Below the pieces are notes generated by a model that was given only the letters and a program-made list of their open reading frames with translations, ran no database searches and was not told where the DNA came from. A stretch of DNA of 32,142 nt, from positions 1 through 32,142 of the forward strand of contig CAILDB010000006.1 of the NCBI GenBank assembly GCA_903832855.1. Direction: 5' to 3'. A program made the position numbers and the translations under genes. This document shows positions 24,797-32,142 of the stretch, one piece after another (positions within the stretch are counted from its first letter, which is position 1; every line of letters starts with the position of its first letter). Source of the DNA: an uncultured bacterium. GTDB taxonomy: Bacteria > Patescibacteriota > Minisyncoccia > Phycocordibacterales > GWA1-40-21.

Positions 24797-26287
24797 ATGA
24801 TTACCAAGGACAACAAAGGCATATTGGAGCGTCCACCCGTTATTTGCATAATGGGGCATATTGATCATGGTAAATCGACTCTTTTAGATTACATTAGAAA
24901 AACAAACATTGTTGACACAGAAGTTGGCGGAATTACTCAAAGACTCTCTGCATATGAGGTAGTTCACAATAATAAAAAAATAACTTTCTTAGATACTCCC
25001 GGCCACGAGGCTTTTGGTGCGATGCGCTCTCGCGGAGTAAATGTCGCGGATATTGCTGTGCTTGTAGTCTCTGCAGAAGAAGGTGTCAAAAAGCAAACTC
25101 TTGAAGCTTACAAAAATATTAAAGATAGTGGTGTCCCATATATTGTCGCAATAAATAAAATTGACCGCCCAGACGCCAATGTAGAAAAAACAAAAAATAG
25201 TTTGGTTGAAAATGAAATTTATATTGAAGGATACGGAGGTTCTGTCCCCTGCCTTCTTATTTCTGCAAAGACCGGTCAGGGTGTAAATGAACTTTTGGAT
25301 ATGATGCTTCTCCTCGCCGAAATTCAAGAACTCAAAGGTGACACAAATAAAGATGCCGAAGGTGCTGTAATAGAATCTTTTCTTGACCAGAAAAAAGGTA
25401 TCACCGCCACACTTGTCATTAAAGATGGAAAAATAAAAAGTGGAATGTATGTAGCTTGTGGATGTAGCATTGCCCCAACAAGAATGATGGAAGATTTTTT
25501 GGGCAAAAAAATTACAGAAGCCACTTTCTCATCCCCTATAAAAATAATCGGCTTTGATAAACTTCCTGAAGTTGGAAGCGATTTCAAGATTTTTGAAGAT
25601 AAAAAAGATGCCGAGGAATATTGCTTGATGCAACAAAAAGCTTGTAACAAATTTGAGAAATGTAATGTAGAGGAAGAAAATGAAGGCCACATAAATGTAA
25701 TAATTAAGGCCGAGGTTTCGGGAACATTGGACGCCATCAGTCACGAAATTAAAAAAATAAAAAATGACAAGGTCAAAGTTCGTGTGGTTAGCTCCGGAAT
25801 TGGAGATATTTCAGAAAGTGATGTAAAGACGGCTTCAGCTAAGAAAGGTGCCGTAATACTTGGCTTTGATGTGAAAGTGGCACCAACCGCCGTGAACCTT
25901 GCCGACAGAGACAATATCCCAATAAAAATATTTAACATAATTTACAAACTCACAGAATATCTCGAAGAAGAAATTAAACTTAGGACTCCAAAAGAAAAAG
26001 TTGAGGAAATCACCGCAAAAGTAAAAGTCCTAAAGATTTTTGGAACAGTAAAAGACAAGCATGTCTTCGGTGCAAGAGTTGAAATGGGTGAATTATCGCT
26101 CGGAGATGAAGTAAAAATAATGCGAAGAGAAGAAGATATCGGTAGAGGAAAAATAAAAAACTTACAAAAAGATAAGAAAGAAGTAAAAGAAGTTACAGAA
26201 GGTATGGAATTTGGTTGTCAGATACAAAGCGTTATTCCACCGGCACCAGGAGATAAACTGGAAGTATTTAAAATTGTTGAAAAATGA
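24797..26287 (+). CDS. infB: Translation initiation factor IF-2 (short form)
   Basis: [47 protein letters not shown]-terminal IF-2 domains; N-terminal extension absent. Confidence 0.95.
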   Translation: MITKDNKGILERPPVICIMGHIDHGKSTLLDYIRKTNIVDTEVGGITQRLSAYEVVHNNKKITFLDTPGHEAFGAMRSRGVNVADIAVLVVSAEEGVKKQTLEAYKNIKDSGVPYIVAINKIDRPDANVEKTKNSLVENEIYIEGYGGSVPCLLISAKTGQGVNELLDMMLLLAEIQELKGDTNKDAEGAVIESFLDQKKGITATLVIKDGKIKSGMYVACGCSIAPTRMMEDFLGKKITEATFSSPIKIIGFDKLPEVGSDFKIFEDKKDAEEYCLMQQKACNKFEKCNVEEENEGHINVIIKAEVSGTLDAISHEIKKIKNDKVKVRVVSSGIGDISESDVKTASAKKGAVILGFDVKVAPTAVNLADRDNIPIKIFNIIYKLTEYLEEEIKLRTPKEKVEEITAKVKVLKIFGTVKDKHVFGARVEMGELSLGDEVKIMRREEDIGRGKIKNLQKDKKEVKEVTEGMEFGCQIQSVIPPAPGDKLEVFKIVEK

Positions 26288-26296
26288 CAATTCTGA

Positions 26297-26327
26297 TTGT
26301 CATCCCCGCGAAGGCGGGGATCCAGTA
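26297..26327. repeat. GTCATCCCCGCGAAGGCGGGGATCCAG palindromic repeat
   Basis: ATCCCCGC-gaag-GCGGGGAT, related to segments near 14600-14800 and 18155-18200. Confidence 0.8.
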
Positions 26328-26337
26328 AAAAAATATT

Positions 26338-26670
26338 ATGGACAACAAAGAAGAAAAAATAAGTAATCAAATAAAAGAGCTCGCCGCAAAGTTTATTCAA
26401 AGAGAATCAAACGGCCTTTCGCTTATTACCATTACCAATTCACAGGTTTCAAAAGACGGAAAATATGTTACTATACTTTTTACGGTCTTACCCGAGGACA
26501 AAGAGTCAGATGCTTTGGACTTTACGAAAAGGAAAAGATCGGAATTTAGAGATTTTGTAAAATCAGAATTAAGACTCGGAAGAATTCCAACTTTTGATTT
26601 TGAGATAGACTACGGCGAAAAACACCGACAAAAGATAGACAAAATTTCTATAGAAAGTAACAAGGCCTAG
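26338..26670 (+). CDS. rbfA: Ribosome-binding factor A
   Basis: Position after infB; NSQVSKDGKYVTILFTVL ... LRLGRIPTFDFEIDYGEKHRQKIDKI. Confidence 0.85.
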   Translation: MDNKEEKISNQIKELAAKFIQRESNGLSLITITNSQVSKDGKYVTILFTVLPEDKESDALDFTKRKRSEFRDFVKSELRLGRIPTFDFEIDYGEKHRQKIDKISIESNKA

Positions 26671-26735
26671 TTGCTAAGTGGTAAAGCGACGGTCTGCAAA
26701 ACCGTTATGCGGCAGTTCGATTCTGCCCTAGGCCT
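26664..26735 (+). tRNA. tRNA-Cys(GCA)
   Basis: GGCCTAG/CTAGGCC; CTGCAAA loop; overlaps the last codons of rbfA. Confidence 0.94.
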
Positions 26736-26771
26736 CACTAAAACAATAGATTGTTTTAGATAAAATAAAAT

Positions 26772-26855
26772 GCCCGAGTGCTGAAATCGGTAGACAGCCC
26801 TGACTTAAAATCAGGTGGTCGTAAGGCCGTGTGGGTTCGATTCCCACCTCGGGCA
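26772..26855 (+). tRNA. tRNA-Leu(TAA)
   Basis: GCCCGAG/CTCGGGC; CCTGA-CTTAAAA-TCAGG; long variable arm. Confidence 0.95.
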
Positions 26856-26891
26856 CAAAGGTGATTGATACGGTTTTGAAAATTAAATAAT

Positions 26892-26964
26892 GCGTCCATA
26901 GCTCAGCTGGTAGAGCAGGTCCCTCTTAAGGACAAGGTCGTAGGTTCGAGCCCTACTGGACGCA
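26892..26964 (+). tRNA. tRNA-Lys(CTT)
   Basis: GCGTCCA/TGGACGC; CTCTTAA loop; TAGGTTCGAGCCCTA T arm. Confidence 0.94.
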
Positions 26965-26966
26965 CA

Positions 26967-27203
26967 GTGCTGTTTCCTTGAGGATAGACGTATCCTCAAG
27001 GAGACCTACCGCGGGAAGTGATGACATGAGCAGGGAAAATTATGTCATTAACTCCGCGTCCGAAGCACTTTTATTGCTGCACATCTGGTGACCCCAGATT
27101 AAGGTATGCGCTAGACACGTGACGCATGCAAATAGCGAAGAGGATACGGGTAATTCCGTATTAGCGGTATGGAGTCAGATCCCTGTCTGATTCCATTCTT
27201 TTC
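26967..27203 (+). ncRNA. Candidate structured ncRNA between tRNA genes
   Basis: Serial hairpins TCCTTGAGGATA-gacg-TATCCTCAAGGA, ATGACAT...ATGTCAT, ATCTGG..CCCAGAT, ATGCG...CGCAT, ATACGG..TCCGTAT; ends with terminator ATGGAgTCAGA-tccctg-TCTGAtTCCAT TCTTTT; no ORF. Confidence 0.6.
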
Positions 27204-27284
27204 GGGCGAGTGGTGAAATGGTAGACACGCATGCCTTAGGAGCATGTCCCGCAAGGGATGGAGGTTCAAGTCCTCTCTCGCCCA
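27204..27284 (+). tRNA. tRNA-Leu(TAG)
   Basis: GGGCGAG/CTCGCCC; CATGC-CTTAGGA-GCATG; long variable arm. Confidence 0.94.
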
Positions 27285-27335
27285 CTGAAAAACTTAAACA
27301 AAATGCGATTGAGCATTTTGTTTTTTGTTTTTGGA

Positions 27336-27460
27336 GCGAGAGAGGACTTGAAAGACGGAAGCAAATTTTTCAGCAGAAAAATTTGCTGAGTCGGGGTCGC
27401 GGAAATTTGCGAGTGGCGACGAGAAAATTATCTGTGACCAAGTCCTCTCCCCTCGCCCAC
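27336..27460. repeat. Mosaic element with inverted and direct copies of the tRNA-Leu(TAG) 3' end
   Basis: Inverted GCGAGAGAGGACTTGAA (27336-27352), AAATTTTTCAGCAGAAAAATTT hairpin, GAGTCGGGGTCGCGG, direct AAGTCCTCTCCCCTCGCCCAC (27440-27460). Confidence 0.8.
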
Positions 27461-27507
27461 AAAATTCCCTTATTTATAGCCATATATTAGCAGATGGTCT
27501 TTTTTGC

Positions 27508-27536
27508 TTGACTTTTAGAGTGAAAGGTGCTATCAT
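27508..27536 (+). promoter_or_regulatory. sigma70-like promoter
   Basis: TTGACT-17 nt-TATCAT. Confidence 0.6.
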
Positions 27537-27595
27537 TGTATTGTGTTCTTTTGAAATGAATTTACGTCCGAAACCAAGGCAAAAGGAGAAAAAAC

Positions 27596-27760
27596 ATGGG
27601 TTGCAAAAGCAAACGGAACAGCGACGATCGTAAGTTGAAGGGAATGGACACAAAGCGCCAAAAACGGACCCGCAAATGGGTCTTCTACGGTCTAGCGTTC
27701 GTGATTCTTGTCATCATCGCCGCTCTTGGATGCGCCGATATCCGGCTAACGAAATTCTAA
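27596..27760 (+). CDS. 54-aa single-TM basic peptide, hypothetical
   Basis: MGCKSKRNSDDRKLKGMDTKRQKRTRKWVFYGLAFVILVIIAALGCADIRLTKF; AAAAGGAG RBS; own promoter and terminator; missed by the ORF track. Confidence 0.7.
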   Translation: MGCKSKRNSDDRKLKGMDTKRQKRTRKWVFYGLAFVILVIIAALGCADIRLTKF

Positions 27761-27773
27761 ATCGACAACAAAA

Positions 27774-27813
27774 ATGGCCCGCACCTTCCTAGGTGCGGGC
27801 CATGTTTTTTTCT
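27774..27813 (+). terminator. Rho-independent terminator
   Basis: ATGGCCCGCACC-ttccta-GGTGCGGGCCAT GTTTTTTTC. Confidence 0.85.
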
Positions 27814-27830
27814 TTTTTAAAACTTCCCCA

Positions 27831-30113
27831 CTACACTATCTCGCACACCCCACCTACGCAAGCCAATTCTTTTTTTGCATCACTATTATCTTGTTTTTCA
27901 TAAGTCATAATTTTTGAGAAATCAATTGTTCCAAGTTTTTTTACAAGTTCGTTATATTTTTCTTCATTTATCTCCTCATAAGGAGCAAGCTGATAGACAT
28001 GGTCATTGCGAGGCAGAAATGCTAGCCCACCAATAATATCCCAATTATTGAAAACCCAATTTGCCACTTCTATCCATTCATTTTCTCCGACATAAACCGT
28101 GATTGAAGGATTGTGTTCGGTATAATGAATTTTTACTGTCTTCCAATATTCAAGTTGTTCAATCGCAGTCAAATCATTCTTGAAAACGGAATTCTTTGGT
28201 GCCTTGATAGGAAATTCAAAAACAAAAGTTGTAGCATTTTCTTTTGACTGCCCTACTTCCGGAAGATAAGGAACTCCTTGATCTCGCAACATTTTAAATA
28301 ATGAATCGGTGCCAGTAATTCTAATTCTTCTGATATAGAATGGAGCATATCTCGGATGCATTCCGGAGGCACAGTCCACTGTTTGCGAGACAGTTCCCGA
28401 TGGCTTTACTGATGTCGCACAAGTAGAAGGATTTATTTTAAATCTTTTTGCGTAAGTTTCATTTGTTTTCAAAACCTCTTTTCTCATTTTGTCCAAAACT
28501 TTTGCATCACGAACAGCCGGACAATCCCATTGACCCGTAATAGAAACGCCAAGTAATCTTTCTTTTTCACAATTAGCTTTCCATTCTTTTGATAAATAAT
28601 CAAATTTAGTCAGAGTCGCTTGATATGTTCCCAAAATTGTTGCGAGTTTAATTTTTCTCAATAAACTTTTTTCATCATCTTCTGATCTCGCGACCACTTC
28701 TGAAAGATTACAAAACTGTTTTGATTGCAAAATAACTTCTCCACAAGGATTTGAACCGAGGTTACCTACATATCCTCCCAAAACTTTAATTCTTCTTTCC
28801 GGCAAAGTCTTCAAAAGTCCACTCCTGTTAAAAATACCTCTTTCTCCCGAACCGCTTTTCATTAGAGCCACCCATTCGTCCATAAATTCTGCAGAAGTTG
28901 GTTTAGTCAGATAAACTGCAGAGTTATTGGCAATGCTTCTCTGTGGTTCGGTGATATAAAACTGACCTTTTTTGGCATCTCTCATTGCATCATCATCTAA
29001 ATCTGAGAGAGAAATAAGCGCGCTTCTTCTGACGCCTCCGGAAACTACACAATCTCCAATACAACAGACAATATCGTGCACATCTATGTTTGTAAGTCTC
29101 TTTCCCTGCCTTGATAAAACTTTCTTTTTGGCAATAGCAAGCAATCTGACAAGAGGATCAGGTCCTGATGATTTTCCTCCCATTGTTTTAAGTCGAGCAC
29201 CTGCAGGTCGAAGTTGTGAAATATCAAAATCAACATCATTTCCGTCATACCAAGTCTTCAATCCAAAAGTTAATGCATCTGCCCAACCTTCTTTACTATC
29301 CGGCACAACAAAAGTTGGTATTTTTTTCCCACTTTGAAATTTTATTTGTGGAAGTGATTGCGCATTTTGACTTTCAACAGAAAATCCTACTCCGGTTCCA
29401 CTCATTGATAAATACATTATCTCCGCAAAGTCCTGAAGACAAGATGGCGCGATAAAAGAACAATTGTAAGCGCAAACATTTGATCTCTCAACAGCAGGAC
29501 CTGCAAATTGCAAGAGTCGCATAGAAGGCATAATTTCTTGTTTCAAAATCGCTTCTCTAATTTCTTTGTACTCGGAATCTTTTAATGACTTCCCGAGTTT
29601 ACCTTTCATAAAATTAATATATCTGTCCACTGTCTCTATCCATGTCTCTCTTCTGCTTTCTTCTTCTATCCATTTTGAATAGGTTCTGTAATAAACAAAT
29701 TCACCAAGTTGATTTTTGAAATATTTTTTACTTTCTTTTTCTAAATCCTTAACTTTCTGAGGAACACTTACGCCGATTTCTCTTAATTTATTTCTTTCCT
29801 GTCTGTAAATAATGTATTCCTTTGCAGTCTTTACATATTCGCTTAAAATAAGCTCTTTTTCGACAATATCTTGGATACCTTCAACTGTGGGAATGAAGTC
29901 TTTGAATTTTTTTACAATACGAATAAGCTCTGCGAGAACTTTATTTGCCACCATTTCTGCTTCATCATAACTTCCCTCACCGGTAACGGTCATCGCCTTG
30001 TTCACGGCTTCAGTAATTTTTCTAACGGTAAACGGAACAAGTTCACCTTCTCTCTTTCTTACAGTTTTTATAAACTTATTTCCGAAATTTTCTGTCTCTA
30101 CTGTTTTTACCAT
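27831..30113 (-). CDS. nrdJ: Class II (adenosylcobalamin-dependent) ribonucleotide reductase
   Basis: ATP-cone N-terminus; CAYNCSFIAPSCLQDF; GTGVGFSVE; NPCGEVILQSKQFCNLSEVV; ATSVKPSGTVSQ; C-terminal CVGGVC. Confidence 0.9.
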   Translation of the reverse strand: MVKTVETENFGNKFIKTVRKREGELVPFTVRKITEAVNKAMTVTGEGSYDEAEMVANKVLAELIRIVKKFKDFIPTVEGIQDIVEKELILSEYVKTAKEYIIYRQERNKLREIGVSVPQKVKDLEKESKKYFKNQLGEFVYYRTYSKWIEEESRRETWIETVDRYINFMKGKLGKSLKDSEYKEIREAILKQEIMPSMRLLQFAGPAVERSNVCAYNCSFIAPSCLQDFAEIMYLSMSGTGVGFSVESQNAQSLPQIKFQSGKKIPTFVVPDSKEGWADALTFGLKTWYDGNDVDFDISQLRPAGARLKTMGGKSSGPDPLVRLLAIAKKKVLSRQGKRLTNIDVHDIVCCIGDCVVSGGVRRSALISLSDLDDDAMRDAKKGQFYITEPQRSIANNSAVYLTKPTSAEFMDEWVALMKSGSGERGIFNRSGLLKTLPERRIKVLGGYVGNLGSNPCGEVILQSKQFCNLSEVVARSEDDEKSLLRKIKLATILGTYQATLTKFDYLSKEWKANCEKERLLGVSITGQWDCPAVRDAKVLDKMRKEVLKTNETYAKRFKINPSTCATSVKPSGTVSQTVDCASGMHPRYAPFYIRRIRITGTDSLFKMLRDQGVPYLPEVGQSKENATTFVFEFPIKAPKNSVFKNDLTAIEQLEYWKTVKIHYTEHNPSITVYVGENEWIEVANWVFNNWDIIGGLAFLPRNDHVYQLAPYEEINEEKYNELVKKLGTIDFSKIMTYEKQDNSDAKKELACVGGVCEIV

Positions 30114-30312
30114 GGCGATTAAAATTAATAACTAATAATATTAAATAGGTACTAATTTTACAACAGTTTTTAATTTAAAAAAAGCGAAATGCAAACTTTT
30201 TTGAAAGAGAAAAATGAAAAGTGGGAAGTGTAAAGGATAAATAATTTCTTGCCTAAAAAGTGACTAGTAATATAGCAAATCTAGGTACGATTTTAAGGTT
30301 TTTGAAAAGAGG

Positions 30313-30353
30313 CATTTTTTGTTTTTGCGGCAAAAACAAAAAATGCCTCTTTA
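30313..30353. terminator. Perfect long hairpin terminator
   Basis: GAGGCATTTTTTGTTTTTG-cgg-CAAAAACAAAAAATGCCTC. Confidence 0.75.
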
Positions 30354-30896
30354 TTCTCCCAAATCTGCTTTATCGCCTACTTTTATCACATTCATATCCG
30401 CAAAACCTGCATTCACTTCCAAAACATATTTTGAAACAAACTCCTCACCAAAAATTTCTGGATATGTGCTCGTCGCCAAACTTCTTTCTACTCCAACCAC
30501 CTCCAAATTTTCATTTAAAAAAATAATATCAATCGGAAAATTCATATCCTTCATCCAAAATCCGTGGCTTCCTACTTCATTAAAAACAAAAAGCATACCT
30601 TTACCATTTTCCAAACCTGTCCTACCCGAAAGTCCGATCATCATTTCTTCCGGTTTACTTTTTTCCTCCACTAAAATAGTACTACTTGCAAAAAAAATAC
30701 TTTTCAAATTATTTTCTACGACAGTTTTATTACAAAAATCTTTTGGTACAATCCCAAGTAAATTAAAATTTGTCAGTATTCCTTTTTCTCCGCACAAAGT
30801 TTTATCTTTCTCATCAATTACGGTTTTTGAAAATAAAAATATAAAAACACAAAAAATAATTATTCCAAAAAATATTTTTGTCCCTTTCTTTTGCAT
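30351..30896 (-). CDS. DUF192 family protein, membrane-anchored
   Basis: MMIGLSGRTGLENGKGMLFVFNEVGSHGFWMKDMNFPIDIIFLNENLEVVGV. Confidence 0.88.
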   Translation of the reverse strand: MQKKGTKIFFGIIIFCVFIFLFSKTVIDEKDKTLCGEKGILTNFNLLGIVPKDFCNKTVVENNLKSIFFASSTILVEEKSKPEEMMIGLSGRTGLENGKGMLFVFNEVGSHGFWMKDMNFPIDIIFLNENLEVVGVERSLATSTYPEIFGEEFVSKYVLEVNAGFADMNVIKVGDKADLGE

Positions 30897-30943
30897 AGTT
30901 TATATTATACCAAAAAGAAAAGCCGAGTGTATGTCCTCGGCTT

Positions 30944-31285
30944 CTACTTCTTCATGTGTTTGAAAAAGCAAATTTCTTCTCCCCCTTCCACTTTTTTCGT
31001 GAAAACCACGACCGGAAGATTTTTGTACCAAAGATAGACATCCTTGGAATTTCTCGCCTCCTTAAGGCCGAGATCTTTGGCAAACCTTTCAGCATCAGGA
31101 AATGCCACTCCAGAAAAGAAAATTATTTTGATGCCCGAGCTGTCTTCCCTCAATACATTAATGGAAAACTCTCCATGAGCATACATCAAAACATAATCTT
31201 TTCCAGAAAGAACCTCAAGAAGGTTTTCCGTATTAATGGATACCGCACTCGTAGCAATACTACATACTTTATCAATTGTGCTCAT
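30944..31285 (-). CDS. Hypothetical protein
   Basis: MSTIDKVCSIATSAVSINTEN...; AAGGAGG-type RBS; start trimmed from the ORF-track 31351. Confidence 0.6.
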   Translation of the reverse strand: MSTIDKVCSIATSAVSINTENLLEVLSGKDYVLMYAHGEFSINVLREDSSGIKIIFFSGVAFPDAERFAKDLGLKEARNSKDVYLWYKNLPVVVFTKKVEGGEEICFFKHMKK

Positions 31286-31401
31286 CTTGAGCCTCCTTTC
31301 TTTATATTTGAAAATTGTGTACTTCCAGTGGCTATTATAGCACAAAATCACCTAAAAAGCATTGTCTTATGGTCAAAATTAGTGTATCTTTTATGAAGCA
31401 C

Positions 31402-31488
31402 GGAGGGTTCGCATAGCGGTCGATTGCGCATGCTTGGAAAGCATGTAAGGTGTCAAAGCCTTCGAGGGTTCGAATCCCTCACCCTCCG
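31402..31488 (+). tRNA. tRNA-Ser(GGA)
   Basis: GGAGGGT/ACCCTCC; CATGC-TTGGAAA-GCATG; long variable arm. Confidence 0.95.
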
Positions 31489-32142
31489 CATAATTTGGAA
31501 ATCGGATTCCGAAGCAGACAAGTGGTCGCGCCGAAGGCGCGACTGTTCCCGATTCCCCCCAAAAAAATCAGAATCCGAAAGGGTTTTCCACGCTCCGCGG
31601 GGCTCAAAAAGGAGCGTTCGATCTTTAATAAAAAAGTTCGAACCGACTTTTTGGAACAAATGAAGGTTTTCTTCATTTGTTCGTTCATTTGCCAATTCCA
31701 CATTGGTAATATTGGTTTTTAGGAATCTGTCCGTAAGTTCGAACCGATTATGAGATTTTTTCTCAAAAGCGGATAATTTCTCTTTGAGAAGCTGTTTTGA
31801 GTTAACCAGCTTGTTCTTAGACTCGCGATATTCTTCCAGTGATAAAGCGTTCTCTAGATACAAAGTCATCAGCTTCTCAATTTTAGAATCCAAAAGAGAA
31901 ATTTCCGCTTTTGTTGAATCTGAAAAAATCTCACTCGATTGGATTTCTGTTGATTGGTTTTTTTGATTTTCTTCAATCATCCATTTAGCCCAATCGAGAG
32001 GCAAAGAAACTTTTTTGATATTTTCCTTGATTTCAGAAGTGATGATTTCTTCACGAACATATTTTTGCAAACAAGGATTTTTCCTTTTGGTGCAACGGAG
32101 ATAATTGTGACCTTTTTGGGTTTCGGTAGTTATAAAACAACC
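31453..32142 (-). CDS. C-terminal part of a serine site-specific recombinase (runs off the window)
   Basis: Open frame continues past 32070 to the window edge as ...CFITTETQKGHNYLRCTKRKNPCLQKYVREE (recombinase zinc-ribbon-like), then a coiled coil; the 3' end lies antisense to tRNA-Ser. Confidence 0.7.
   Translation of the reverse strand, partial: GCFITTETQKGHNYLRCTKRKNPCLQKYVREEIITSEIKENIKKVSLPLDWAKWMIEENQKNQSTEIQSSEIFSDSTKAEISLLDSKIEKLMTLYLENALSLEEYRESKNKLVNSKQLLKEKLSAFEKKSHNRFELTDRFLKTNITNVELANERTNEENLHLFQKVGSNFFIKDRTLLFEPRGAWKTLSDSDFFGGNREQSRLRRDHLSASESDFQIMRRVRDSNPRRL

Noticed and set aside
26967-27203. Identification as tmRNA, SRP RNA, 6S RNA or RNase P RNA
   Set aside because: None of the conserved sequences I know for these classes could be found; left as unknown ncRNA.
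30114-30310. Cobalamin riboswitch upstream of nrdJ
   Set aside because: No B12-box-like conserved string or suitable structure seen in the AT-rich upstream region.
1-32142. CRISPR array
   Set aside because: No regularly spaced direct repeats of suitable length; the repeats present are dispersed palindromes.

Overview
The window looks like part of an AT-rich chromosome from the Candidate Phyla Radiation/Patescibacteria (inference from gene content and style). Housekeeping genes include tsaD, valS, lepA, alr, clpB, a cysteine desulfurase, infB, rbfA and a class II ribonucleotide reductase. There are eight tRNA genes and many small, terminator-bounded accessory units. Most notable observations: (1) A compact RiPP-like operon at about 1200-2800, minus strand. 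A radical SAM/SPASM maturase is followed by an unannotated 57-aa Cys-rich peptide (MKTDLVSEFFADTHELLNRGFDRSEQNTPVRIMDGVLAQSCRGCQQCVSCQNTGCNK), with its own RBS and a strong terminator; it falls below the ORF-track cutoff. (2) A tRNA-Phe(GAA) interrupted by a group I intron of about 232 nt, immediately downstream of a free-standing HTH + LAGLIDADG-like protein. (3) Palindromic repeats inserted in frame in three core genes (alr, tsaD, cysteine desulfurase), resembling Rickettsia palindromic elements. (4) Mosaic palindromic elements carrying inverted and direct copies of tRNA 3' ends. (5) A scar upstream of lepA holding a synonymously diverged second copy of its first 12 codons. (6) Several candidate structured ncRNAs. 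No searches or folding programs were run; all calls come from reading the sequence and the supplied ORF track.
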